NCBI GenBank assembly: GCA_030645955.1
Contig: JAUSMR010000101.1
Coordinates: 1-46,109, forward strand
DNA length: 46,109 nt
Direction: 5' to 3'
Source of the DNA: Gallionella sp.
GTDB taxonomy: Bacteria; Pseudomonadota; Gammaproteobacteria; Burkholderiales; Gallionellaceae
Below are positions 25,107-33,033 of this stretch, piece by piece. The notes beneath the pieces were generated by a model. That model searched no databases. It was not told the DNA's origin and saw only the letters and a program-made list of their open reading frames with translations. Position 1 is the first letter of the stretch; the number at the start of each line of letters is the position of its first letter. Made by a program: the position numbers and the translations under genes.

Positions 25107-25529
25107 TTACTCCTGAATATCGAACTGCGGATTCCACACGACTTCCCACACATGCTGGTCGGGGTCCTGGAAATACCCGGCGTAACCGCCCCAGAATGTT
25201 GGTTGTACGGGCTTGACGATCACGGCGCCCGCCCGCCTTGCCTGCTCCATAACCGCGTCAACTTCATCCTTTGACGCGACGTTGTGCCCTACCGTGAGAT
25301 CGGTGGCGCTCGGCGACCCCAAAGCAATGCCCGTGTCCTGTGCGATGCTTTTACGTGGCCAGATGGCCAGTTTCAGTCCCGCGTGCAAATCGAAAAAGGC
25401 GACCGCCCCGTATTCAAACTCCTTGCCAAAAATCCCCTGTGTTGGCAAACCAAGACCGTCCCGGTAAAACGCGAGTGACCTTTCCAGATCATCGACACCG
25501 AGGGTAATGACAGTGATTCTCGGCTTCAT
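25107..25529 (-). CDS. VOC family protein (glyoxalase-like)
   Basis: A 140-aa glyoxalase/bleomycin-resistance-like protein. VITLGVDDLERSLAFYRDGLGLP is the usual first beta-alpha unit, and YAGYFQDPDQHVWEVVWNP the conserved end with a probable metal-ligand glutamate. Its ATG overlaps the stop of the upstream VOC gene as ATGA, and its end lies 5 nt before the next start, so the three are one transcript. Confidence 0.87.
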   Translation of the reverse strand: MKPRITVITLGVDDLERSLAFYRDGLGLPTQGIFGKEFEYGAVAFFDLHAGLKLAIWPRKSIAQDTGIALGSPSATDLTVGHNVASKDEVDAVMEQARRAGAVIVKPVQPTFWGGYAGYFQDPDQHVWEVVWNPQFDIQE

Positions 25530-25942
25530 GTTTTTGCTTCTTGGGGTACGCCACCCGGTTCCATATAGAACGGTGACCAGATATGGCCATCCAGATCCTC
25601 AAAATCTTGCCCGTACATAAAGCCGAGATCCTGTGGTGGTCTGGGTGTGGTACCGCCAGCCGCGAGCGCTTTGCGTACCAGTTCATCTACTTCGGCGCGG
25701 TTAGCGCAGGACAAGGCCATCATCACTTCCGCACTTTTCGTGGCATCGCAAATCGACTTGGCAGTAAAGCTCTGGAAGAATTTCTCCACCAGCAGCATGA
25801 CAAAAATATCTTCGGCCACAATCATGCAAGTGGCATTTTCGTCAGTGAACTGCGGATTGAATTTGAAGCCGAGCCGGGTAAAGAATGCGACCGATTTGTT
25901 CAGGTCTTTAACCGGAAGATTCACGTAGATTTGTCTGGACAT
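25526..25942 (-). CDS. VOC family protein (lactoylglutathione lyase-like)
   Basis: A 138-aa VOC protein (IYVNLPVKDLNKSVAFFTRLGF at the start, DLDGHIWSPFYMEP near the end). It is the first gene of the three-gene leftward VOC cluster; AGGATG precedes ATG 25942. The three genes are diverged from each other, so this is an old paralog array or a horizontally acquired group. Substrate unknown. Confidence 0.86.
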   Translation of the reverse strand: MSRQIYVNLPVKDLNKSVAFFTRLGFKFNPQFTDENATCMIVAEDIFVMLLVEKFFQSFTAKSICDATKSAEVMMALSCANRAEVDELVRKALAAGGTTPRPPQDLGFMYGQDFEDLDGHIWSPFYMEPGGVPQEAKT

Positions 25943-26167
25943 GATGCATCCTTTCGAAATGGGAAAGTGAGATCAAGCAGCCGTCAAGGTAAGAGTGTGC
26001 GCGCGGCTTGTCAAGCAATCCAGTATCGGGCATGTGGACTGGACATTCCTGCTTCACCCTTTAGATATGCGCCCTTTTCTCACAGGCGATCATGTCCGAT
26101 GATATCAACCACGCATCAATTGAACCAGCTATCGTGCCAAACCAACTTGAACCTGACCCATTAATTC

Positions 26168-26385
26168 CTGGGACTCGCCCCGCTGATGATGCAAAAGATA
26201 TTTGCAACCATCCGCCACATCACAGCACAAGGCATGAGTATCCTGCTGGCCGAACAAAACACCAAGCTCGCTCTGCAAGCCGCCCAGCGCGGCCATGTGA
26301 TGGAAAGCGGACGATCACTTTGTCGGGTGCGGCGAGTGAACTGTTGGGTAGAGATGCGGTGCAGCGCGCGTATCTTGGAGGTTAA
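26168..26385 (+). pseudogene. Broken copy of the livF 3' end
   Basis: Reads LAPLMMQKIFATIRHITAQG, then MSILLAEQNTKLALQAAQRG and HVMESG. A one-base deletion follows (AGCGGACGATCAC against AGCGGCGCGATCAC in livF), after which it continues in another frame as TLSGAASELLGRDAVQRAYL to a stop. This matches 23658-23879 with scattered changes. It has no start, no Walker A and no signature motif, so it is inactive. The spacer 25943-26167 shows nothing else. Confidence 0.88.
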
Positions 26386-26543
26386 CGGGAATAGCTTCCC
26401 GGCTTTGTCATACCTTGCTATTTGGTAGTCGACGCGGCATGCATAATTCCTATCGACCCTTTTCGGATATTCCGAGACAACCTGTCGAAGCTGCAAAAAC
26501 CGGAGCGGACGTTCGAGATTCCAGGGATGAACAACTCCGCCCC

Positions 26544-26966
26544 TCAACTGGGTTTGAAGTCGTAAAGTTGCGTATCCAGCATTATTTTTATCGGCTTGCT
26601 CTCTTCCTGGATGTGTTTGATCAAGCAATCCCTCAACAACTTGGAATAATGCTTCGCCGCTGTGTCAGACCACATGCCATTGTTAGCCGCCAACTCATTT
26701 TTAATGCGCCGAGTTTCATTCAACAGACATTGATGCGCAAGCTCGTGCCGGGAAAAGGGGAGGTCGATCGCCTGCGCAATATATTCCTCAAACAGAAAAT
26801 AATCACTTAAGCAATCTTCGAGCAGTTCAAATGCCTCTGATAGGGCAGCACTGTCACCTGCTTTAACCAAGGACTCAATGCTGATAACCATGCCGAGTAA
26901 TTTTTTGTGTGCAGAATCGATAATTCTGTTGCCGACACTCAGCTGCTTTGTCCATAAATAATTCAT
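26544..26966 (-). CDS. Degenerate bacteriohemerythrin-like protein
   Basis: About 140 aa with the hemerythrin pattern: W5, GNRIIDSAHKKL with His20, a FEE motif with Glu60, RHELAH giving His74 and His78, and IKHI with His118. Two expected diiron ligands are changed: the histidine of the HFxxEE motif is Tyr56, and the aspartate of HIxxxD is Ser123. Oxygen binding may therefore be altered or lost. ATG 26966 follows AGGAGAG. It appears to be a single gene; the broken livF copy lies convergent to it. Confidence 0.72.
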   Translation of the reverse strand: MNYLWTKQLSVGNRIIDSAHKKLLGMVISIESLVKAGDSAALSEAFELLEDCLSDYFLFEEYIAQAIDLPFSRHELAHQCLLNETRRIKNELAANNGMWSDTAAKHYSKLLRDCLIKHIQEESKPIKIMLDTQLYDFKPS

Positions 26967-27135
26967 CCTGCTCTCCTGAAAATAGACTACAACGTTGTGG
27001 ATATCCAACGACATTACTGAAATTGGATTGCGGGAAATTGGCTCACCAGCAGGCTGGTGATTGAGAATCGGCGCAACAGAGGAAATTGTTCGCTGCAAGA
27101 AGGCTCTCTGTATTAGCTATTTGGTTGTTTGTGTC

Positions 27136-27315
27136 ATGCACGGTCATGTTGTTCACAACTATCAGCAGATAGCAGCACCATACATTCAAAATTTTGGAAT
27201 TCATATAGTCCGAAACGACTATATGTTTCAGCCTGGTGTCCTTGAACGTAGCATGCAGACTGAATTCGCTACAGAATATCTGGCTGATTATGCGAAAGTT
27301 TTTAATCTCGAGTGA
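27136..27315 (+). CDS. Possible small hypothetical protein
   Basis: An open frame giving a 59-residue protein (MHGHVVHNYQQIAAPYIQNF at the start, ATEYLADYAKVFNLE at the end) in an AT-richer gap between the hemerythrin-like gene and the LPP20 fragment. I recognise no family and see no strong ribosome site. It could be a gene remnant. Nothing else stands out in 26967-27424. Confidence 0.2.
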   Translation: MHGHVVHNYQQIAAPYIQNFGIHIVRNDYMFQPGVLERSMQTEFATEYLADYAKVFNLE

Positions 27316-27424
27316 CTGGAATGAATTAAACGGGCCAGCTTCGTATTACTTTTGAACAAGCATGCCACTTCCCACATGCATTCAGATCAGGGCAGACCGT
27401 GGAGTGTACATACTGTAACGCCGT

Positions 27425-27705
27425 TCACTTGCGCTTCTGCCCCGGTTGATCTGCGTTGATGGACTCGTGCAGCTTTTGCGCAGTTTTCGCGTCAATACCA
27501 ACCAGTAAATACAGCGTGCCATCCGGGCCCCAGGCTTTTTTCATAACCTTTGTGCCCTGCAACGATTCATCGGTAATCCTGGTTATCAAAGCGCTATCGC
27601 CGTCAGCCGTATCCTTTTTTGCAGCGTTTGCGCTGCCTGCAATTTCTTTCTGAACTGACCCGCGCAAATTCCGGGCAAGCTGCACGCGCGCATCGGCATC
27701 AACAC
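27425..27705 (-). pseudogene. Truncated copy of the LPP20-like gene
   Basis: The frame ending at 27425 reads DADARVQLARNLRGSVQKEI, then SALITRITDESLQGTKVMKK and GPDGTLYLLVGIDA. This matches the C-terminal half of the intact gene at 30177-30725. The signal peptide and first 80 residues are missing, and 10-15 residues are deleted inside relative to the intact copy. Upstream of about 27705 the sequence is unrelated. The frame remains open, so a fragment could still be made, but no proper start or ribosome site is seen. Confidence 0.7.
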
Positions 27706-27776
27706 TTCCGGCCCTTAAACAAAACCGCCCGCGATAACCCAATGACTTGCTGCCGCTTTTGGGCGACAGCCTGGAA

Positions 27777-27817
27777 CCAGCCACCAGGCCACCGTTGTTT
27801 GGTGACTTGGTGGCTGG
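27777..27817. repeat. Hairpin repeat upstream of the LPP20 fragment
   Basis: CCAGCCACCAGGCCACC and GGTGACTTGGTGGCTGG form an imperfect stem around a 7-nt loop. A related AACCAGC...GACTTGGCTGC block occurs near 14165 and 18276, so this is another dispersed repeat type. It marks the point where the LPP20 fragment loses its similarity. Confidence 0.55.
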
Positions 27818-27874
27818 GCCAGAGCTTCATCAGTAATTACTTCGGGCGCGCAGTCAGGCTGTTCAGCACAACGG

Positions 27875-29836
27875 CTACTGGATCTTGCGGATTTTGTTGT
27901 TAGCGGTATCCACCACATACAGGCTGGCGCCGTCGGTGGTGATGTTGACAGGAAAGTAGAACGATGCCGCCGTGCCGGTGCCATCGGTAGCCCCTATCGC
28001 GCCCGATCCGGCCAGCGTGGTCACCGCGCCGGTCGCGATCACGATCTTGCGGATTTTTTGGTTGCTGCTATCCCCCACATACAGGCTGGTTCCGTCGGTG
28101 GTGATGCCATAAGGATAGTTGAACGATGCCGCCGTGCCGGTGCCATCGACCGCGCCCGTCACTCCCGATCCGGCCAGCGTGGTCACCGCGCTGGTCGCGA
28201 TCACGATCTTGCGGATTTTGTGGTTGTAGGCATCCGCCACATACAGGCTGGCGCCGTCGGTGGTGATGTCGAAAGGGCCGTTGAACGAGGCCGCCGTGCC
28301 GGTGGCGTCGACCGCGCCGACCGTTCCCGATCCGGCCAGCGTGGTCACCACGCCGGTCACGATCACGATCTTGCGGATTTTGTGGTTGCTGGTATCCGAC
28401 ACATACAGGCTGGTTCCGTCGGTGGTGATGCCGTAAGGGCCGTTGAACGAGGCCGCCGTGCCGGTGGCATCGACCGCGCCCGCCGTTCCCGATCCGGCCA
28501 GCGTGGTCACCGCGCCGGTCGCGATCACGATCTTGCGGATTTTGTGGTTAATTGTATCCGCCACATACAGATTGACGCCGTCGGTGGTGATGCCGCGAGG
28601 ATTAGAGAACGATGCCGCCGTGCCGGTGCCGTTGACTGAACCTATGAGTCCCGACCCAGCCAGTGTGGTCACCGCCGTGGTCAGTGCCAGCGGAACGTCC
28701 TGCCGCGCGCCGCCCATCTGCGTGCCTACTGCCGTGCCAGGTGGGGCTGCTGCGGCCGGGATGCTGACCTGGCTGAGCCAGGCGGTATCAAGGTTCGCGC
28801 TGAGCAAACTATCCTTGAGGTATTCCCAGCGCAAGGTGTGGGCGCCCGCCGTGACCGGGTAACTTGCCAGCGCCCACGGAACGAGTCCCGACCAGCGCGC
28901 CGTTGCAGGCTCTACCCCGTCGATGGTGAAGATCAGATAGTCGTAATCGGCTTCGCTGCTCACTTTGTAGTAGAAGCTCACATTGCCGGCGGCCGGTACG
29001 TTCACCGTCACATTGGCCGTGGTGGATTGCCCGTCCAGGATCGCGGGGGCTTTGTACACGTTGCCGCCGTTAGGCACGGTGGCGTCGCCCACCTGGCTCC
29101 AGATCGCGTTGGTCGGCGAGGTGTATGTCCAGGTTGCCCCGGAAAGCGGGCCTGTGCCTGCAACCGGCGCGGTCACCGTCAACGCGGCAGTGGAGGTCAA
29201 CGAACCGATGCTGGCCGTGATGGTGGTCGAGCCGGCAACCAGCGTGGTGGCGTTGCCGTTGCTCACGGTGGCCACGCTGGTATTGCTGGATGTCCAGGTT
29301 GCAGATCCAGATACGTTGCCGGTGGTGAGATCGGCAAAAGTACCCATCGCGACGAAGGTGACTGTCTGGCCTAGGGGAGCGGTGACCGTGGCCGGGCTGA
29401 TGTTGATGCCGGTGGGCGTGGTGCCGCCGGTGACTGTAATGCTGGCGGCAGGTGAAGTAACCCCGCTCATCGAGGCTGTTATGGTGGTGTTGCCGGGGCT
29501 CACGGCGGTGGCGACACCGGTAGTGCTGGTTGTGGCTATGGCGCTGTTTGCAGGCGCCCAGGTCACCTGGCTGGTGAGATTGGCGGCCGTGCCATCGCTG
29601 TAAGAGCCGGTGGCGACGAGATTGATAGTGGATCCCGAAAGCATAGAGATCGAAACCGGGGTGATGTCAATACTTGCCAGTGTGGTAGTCGTTGTGGTTT
29701 TGGATGCCGGTGCCGATGTTGCCCCTCCGCCACCGCATGCGGAAAGTATCAGGGCAATGAGGCCAAGCAAGCTCAAGCCGAGCCCACGGGAGGAGTTGCT
29801 TAACTTGCATCTCAATAAGCTCATCGCACTTCTCAC
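27875..29836 (-). CDS. Ig-like and NHL-repeat surface lipoprotein
   Basis: A 653-aa protein with a lipoprotein signal (LIALILSACGGGG) and a Ser/Thr-rich linker. Two bacterial Ig-like (Big2-type) domains follow (about 50-135 and 140-225; ITPVSISMLSGSTINLVATG, INISPATVTAPLGQTVTFVA). Residues about 225-350 look like a beta-sandwich module (NVSFYYKVSSEADYDYLIF). Five tandem NHL-type repeats of 54 residues end the protein (VTTLAGSG, GTAASF, GITTDG, LYVAD, NHKIRKI). Such repeats form a beta-propeller. The start is GTG 29836 or ATG 29824. It is probably an extracytoplasmic binding protein; ligand unknown. Confidence 0.85.
   Translation of the reverse strand: MRSAMSLLRCKLSNSSRGLGLSLLGLIALILSACGGGGATSAPASKTTTTTTLASIDITPVSISMLSGSTINLVATGSYSDGTAANLTSQVTWAPANSAIATTSTTGVATAVSPGNTTITASMSGVTSPAASITVTGGTTPTGINISPATVTAPLGQTVTFVAMGTFADLTTGNVSGSATWTSSNTSVATVSNGNATTLVAGSTTITASIGSLTSTAALTVTAPVAGTGPLSGATWTYTSPTNAIWSQVGDATVPNGGNVYKAPAILDGQSTTANVTVNVPAAGNVSFYYKVSSEADYDYLIFTIDGVEPATARWSGLVPWALASYPVTAGAHTLRWEYLKDSLLSANLDTAWLSQVSIPAAAAPPGTAVGTQMGGARQDVPLALTTAVTTLAGSGLIGSVNGTGTAASFSNPRGITTDGVNLYVADTINHKIRKIVIATGAVTTLAGSGTAGAVDATGTAASFNGPYGITTDGTSLYVSDTSNHKIRKIVIVTGVVTTLAGSGTVGAVDATGTAASFNGPFDITTDGASLYVADAYNHKIRKIVIATSAVTTLAGSGVTGAVDGTGTAASFNYPYGITTDGTSLYVGDSSNQKIRKIVIATGAVTTLAGSGAIGATDGTGTAASFYFPVNITTDGASLYVVDTANNKIRKIQ
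27878..28690 (-). repeat. Five tandem 162-bp coding repeats (NHL units)
   Basis: Units start about every 162 bases, for example GATCTTGCGGATTTT near 28045 and 28207. They are highly alike at the DNA level, including at silent positions, which suggests recent amplification or gene conversion. Copy number could vary between strains. Confidence 0.85.
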
Positions 29837-30176
29837 TTTCGATTATTGTTGAACTAAGGTAAATACTCTACGCGCTCCTCGATCATCCGTCTATAACTCC
29901 AAATATAGCAAGCCAAATGGCATTTATCGGCCTGCGCCTTCGGAAAAAACCAGAGTCTAAATTGTTTTGGCTAAGTGTTCAGTTGCGCTAGGCTGTTATG
30001 TTTATTCTAACAAACAGTAAAACACTTCCGGCAGTTTTCGAAATGCGCATCGGATGCCGGCAGCTGCCCTCCAACAACGTGATCAGTGACTAGGCTGTGC
30101 CGGCCACCATGGATGGTTGTGTTGCTTAATAAATTTTCTGCCTATCAAAAGCGCGAGCTTTCCGCCTGTGGATCGT
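29837..30176. other. Gap without a recognisable gene
   Basis: Between the NHL-repeat gene and the LPP20-like gene, both leftward. It should hold the NHL gene's promoter. I see only a short GATGCCGGCAGCTGCC block near 30051 and otherwise AT-richer unstructured DNA; no terminator is evident. Confidence 0.4.
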
Positions 30177-30725
30177 TCACTTGCGCTTCTGCTCCGGATA
30201 ATCTGTGGTGATGGACTCGTGCAGATTTTGCGCACTTGCCGCGTCAAGACCAACCAGTACATACAGCGTGCCATCCGGGCCGTAGGCGCTTTTCATAACC
30301 TTTGTGCCCTGCAACGATTCATCGGTAATCCTGGTTATCAAAGCGCTATCGCGGTCAGCCGTATCCTTGTTTGCTGAGTTTGCGCTGCCCGCAATTTTCT
30401 GCTGCCCCGATAAATTTTTTTGCACAGACCCGCGCAAATTTAGAGCCTCGCGCAAATTCCGGGCAAGACGCACGCGCGCATCGGCAGCGGCCATCTGCTC
30501 CATAAACGAAATGCCCGCACCGGACTTGGCAGCCGAACCCACTGCCGTAACCGCCAGGCCATCGACAGGTGCATTACAGACCCACAAAGGGGCGCGCTTC
30601 CTGGACTTCGGGAATAAACACTTTTTTGCCTTTATCACCTTGCCAGTCGTGGTCGGCGTGCCGCCCAGAGCATCAACACTCAGAACCATAGTTACAGACA
30701 ACAGCACACAAAATATTTTACGCAT
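30177..30725 (-). CDS. LPP20-like exported protein
   Basis: A 182-aa protein with a cleavable-looking signal peptide (MRKIFCVLLSVTMVLSVDALGG) and no clear lipobox. The mature part has KKCLFPKSRKRAPLWVCNAP, then AVGSAAKSGAG. A helical segment with AADARVRLARNLREALN and a C-terminal strand GPDGTLYVLVGLDAAS follow, in the layout of LPP20-family envelope proteins. Function unknown. It lies downstream of relA on the same strand but 122 nt away behind a hairpin. A truncated paralog lies at 27425, beyond the NHL-repeat gene. Confidence 0.75.
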   Translation of the reverse strand: MRKIFCVLLSVTMVLSVDALGGTPTTTGKVIKAKKCLFPKSRKRAPLWVCNAPVDGLAVTAVGSAAKSGAGISFMEQMAAADARVRLARNLREALNLRGSVQKNLSGQQKIAGSANSANKDTADRDSALITRITDESLQGTKVMKSAYGPDGTLYVLVGLDAASAQNLHESITTDYPEQKRK

Positions 30726-30757
30726 AAAAATCCTTCCTGATTATTGTCGACGTTAAT

Positions 30758-30793
30758 AGTGCCCGGATGGAATGCAATGGAATCCGGGGCACT
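30758..30793. repeat. Hairpin repeat between relA and the LPP20-like gene
   Basis: AGTGCCCGGAT and ATCCGGGGCACT pair around a 13-nt centre, followed on the plus strand by TTTTT. A second CGGATTCCGCTTCGCTTCATCCGG-like block begins near 30819. It resembles a REP-type intergenic repeat and could end transcription or protect the relA message. Confidence 0.55.
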
Positions 30794-30847
30794 TTTTGGC
30801 TCGCTCACTGCTCCACGGATTCCGCTTCGCTTCATCCGGTCTACATA

Positions 30848-32947
30848 TTATTCACCCCACTGGGCTGTCAGTATGCGGTCACGTCTGCTCTCCGTCAGGT
30901 GCAGCATAAACGCGCAGTCTTTGCGATGTATCGTGATGCCACGATCGCGCGTGACGTAGCCGACGATGGCATCCCCCGGTACCGGATTGCAGCATCTGGC
31001 TACTCGGGTCATCAGGTTGTTCACGCCACCGACCGTGATGTCTGCTTTTGAGGCACGTTTGGTCACAGGACGGAATGCCTTTGGTTTTGCTGGTTCTATC
31101 ACCCTGGTCGGCAACTCTTCCTGGATCGCGACGGCTATGCGATGCATCGTGATTTCGTTGCGCCCGATGGCAGCGAGCAAGTCGTCCAGTTTGTTGAAGT
31201 GCAGTCGTTGCGCGAGCTTTTCCTGGTTGACGGAGACGACGCCGAGACGGTGCAGTTCCCGGTCCAGTTGCACCCTGCCCTGCGCGACGCTATCGTCATA
31301 GTTCTGGCTTCTGAACCAGGCGCGCACCTTGGCGCGGGCACTCGAGCTTTGCAGAAAGCCGAGCGATGGGTTGATCCAGTCGCGGCTGGGCGCGCCCTGT
31401 TTGATGGTCAGTATTTCCACACGTTGTCCGTTCTGAAGTTTGTAACTGAGCGGGACGATGCTGCCGTCCACCTTGGCGCCGCGCGTGCGGTGTCCCAGAT
31501 CGGTGTGCAGCGTGTAGGCGAAATCCACCGGGGTTGCGCCTTTGGGCAAATCTATCACTTTGCCCTGCGGGGTGAGCACGTAAACCTGGTCATGGAACAA
31601 TTCGTTTTTGAATTGCTCCTGCATGTCGCCCTTGTCGGCCAACTCTTCTTTCCATTCCAGTATCTGGCGCAGCCAGGCGATTTTTTCGTCAAACTGCAAA
31701 TCGGTTTTCCCGCCTTCCTTGTAGCGCCAGTGAGCGGCTACGCCAAGTTCGGAATGCTGGTGCATTTCCTGGGTACGTATCTGCACCTCCAGCGCCAAGC
31801 CGCGCGGGCCGACAACGGCGGTGTGCAGCGAGCGGTAGTTGTTGCTCTTGGGGTGCGCGATGTAGTCGTCGAATTCGCCGCTAATCGGCTGCCACAGGTC
31901 GTGCACCAGGCCGAGCGCCGTGTAGCAGGCCCTTATCCCATCAGCCACGCTGCCACCGACCACGCTGTCGCCCGCCTCCGACACGTTACTGCGAAGCAGC
32001 CGGTTGCGGGAGGAGGCGGAGGACGGCATTCTCGCCCCGGAGACTTCGTCACGCCGTGTCATGCCGCCGACCAGTATCCGCACCGCGCGCACGTCATAGA
32101 GCTCGCTGAAATCCACCTGCTTGCGCTTCATCTTGTTGATGATGCTGTAGATGTGTTTCGGCCGGCCGGACACTTCGGCCGGTATGCCGGCTTGGCTCAA
32201 CGTCTGCTGCAACTGGGCCACAACCTCCGCGATATATTGCTCGCGGTCTACCCTGCGTTCATCCAGCAGCTTCGCGACTTTTTTGTACAGCTCCGGCTCC
32301 AGATAGCGCACGGAAAGATCTTCCAGCTCCCATTTGAGCTGCCAAACGCCGAGGCGGTTGGCAAGCGGCGCAAAGATGGTGTGGGTCTCCTGCGCGATCA
32401 GCTTCTGCTGGTCTTCGTCGGCGCCCGAAAGGCAACGCAAGGTCTGGGTGCGCTCGGCCAGCTTGATCAACACCACGCGGATATCCTGCACCATCGCCAG
32501 CAGCATTTTGCGCAAGCTTTCGATCTGCTGCGCAGCTTCGTCCTTGTCCTTTTTGTCATGGCTGGGCATCTCGCTGAATTGCTGGATCTGTTCCATACGC
32601 GAAATGCCTTCAACCAGCATCTTCACATTGGTGCCGAAACGTGTTTCCAGTGTTTCAGCCCAATCATCCAGATACTCGGGCACTGCATGCAGGATGGTGG
32701 CCGCGACAGTCTCGAAATCCATGTTCATGTCGGCCAGAATCGAAGCCGAGCCGAGCGCGTGGCGCATCAGCGGTGTGCCTGTCAGCTCGACTTGCCCGGC
32801 GTAGAGCGGCTCAGCCAGTTCACAGGCCTGGCGGATCACCTCGACTTCTGCGGGAGCAAAGGCCGCTGCGAGCGCAGCAAGCCATGATTGTGTGCTCTCG
32901 TGTTCCTTGCCGGACAGGAAGGAGTCTTTTTGTGAAATGGAAACCAT
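30848..32947 (-). CDS. relA: (p)ppGpp synthetase RelA with an internal insertion
   Basis: Stringent-response enzyme of 699 aa that makes (p)ppGpp from GTP/GDP and ATP on ribosomes sensing uncharged tRNA. The N-terminal HD region (MRHALGSASILAD, TILHAVPEYLDDW) lacks the His-Asp pair of active hydrolases, so it is RelA rather than SpoT. Synthetase motifs are RPKHIYSIINKMKRK, YDVRAVRILV, SNNYRSLHT and EVQIRT; a TGS domain (VYVLTPQGKVIDLPKGATPVDFAY, read in part) and a C-terminal region with RCCNPVPGD follow. About 40 residues inserted after VRILV (roughly 292-331) are encoded by repeat-like DNA. Confidence 0.93.
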   Translation of the reverse strand: MVSISQKDSFLSGKEHESTQSWLAALAAAFAPAEVEVIRQACELAEPLYAGQVELTGTPLMRHALGSASILADMNMDFETVAATILHAVPEYLDDWAETLETRFGTNVKMLVEGISRMEQIQQFSEMPSHDKKDKDEAAQQIESLRKMLLAMVQDIRVVLIKLAERTQTLRCLSGADEDQQKLIAQETHTIFAPLANRLGVWQLKWELEDLSVRYLEPELYKKVAKLLDERRVDREQYIAEVVAQLQQTLSQAGIPAEVSGRPKHIYSIINKMKRKQVDFSELYDVRAVRILVGGMTRRDEVSGARMPSSASSRNRLLRSNVSEAGDSVVGGSVADGIRACYTALGLVHDLWQPISGEFDDYIAHPKSNNYRSLHTAVVGPRGLALEVQIRTQEMHQHSELGVAAHWRYKEGGKTDLQFDEKIAWLRQILEWKEELADKGDMQEQFKNELFHDQVYVLTPQGKVIDLPKGATPVDFAYTLHTDLGHRTRGAKVDGSIVPLSYKLQNGQRVEILTIKQGAPSRDWINPSLGFLQSSSARAKVRAWFRSQNYDDSVAQGRVQLDRELHRLGVVSVNQEKLAQRLHFNKLDDLLAAIGRNEITMHRIAVAIQEELPTRVIEPAKPKAFRPVTKRASKADITVGGVNNLMTRVARCCNPVPGDAIVGYVTRDRGITIHRKDCAFMLHLTESRRDRILTAQWGE
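31956..32073. repeat. Repeat-like insertion inside relA
   Basis: Bounded by the 7-base direct repeat CCGACCA at 31956-31962 and 32067-32073, 111 bases apart, which equals 37 codons. Inside are the inverted arms CGCCTCC (31973) and GGAGGCG (32012). The encoded residues (for example TRRDEVSGARMPSSASSRNR) are absent from ordinary RelA proteins as I know them. The flanking repeat may be a target duplication; this is inference. Confidence 0.6.
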
Positions 32948-33033
32948 GGCGAATTATGGCATTTATCTGGTTCGGTACCGGCGAGTTCAGAACAAGCGAA
33001 ATTTAAACAGACAGGCCGGACAGTTACTGCAAA

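Noticed and set aside
28000..28690. Possible CRISPR-like array because of regular repeats
   Set aside because: Units are 162 bp with no unique spacers and are in frame with protein repeats.
28058..29603. Plus-strand frames opposite the NHL-repeat gene, some with internal repeats
   Set aside because: Their repeats only mirror the 162-bp units of the real gene; translations are arginine/histidine-rich or valine-rich without domains.
31142..32887. A 581-codon plus-strand open frame opposite relA
   Set aside because: Antisense shadow of relA without any recognisable domain or start signal.
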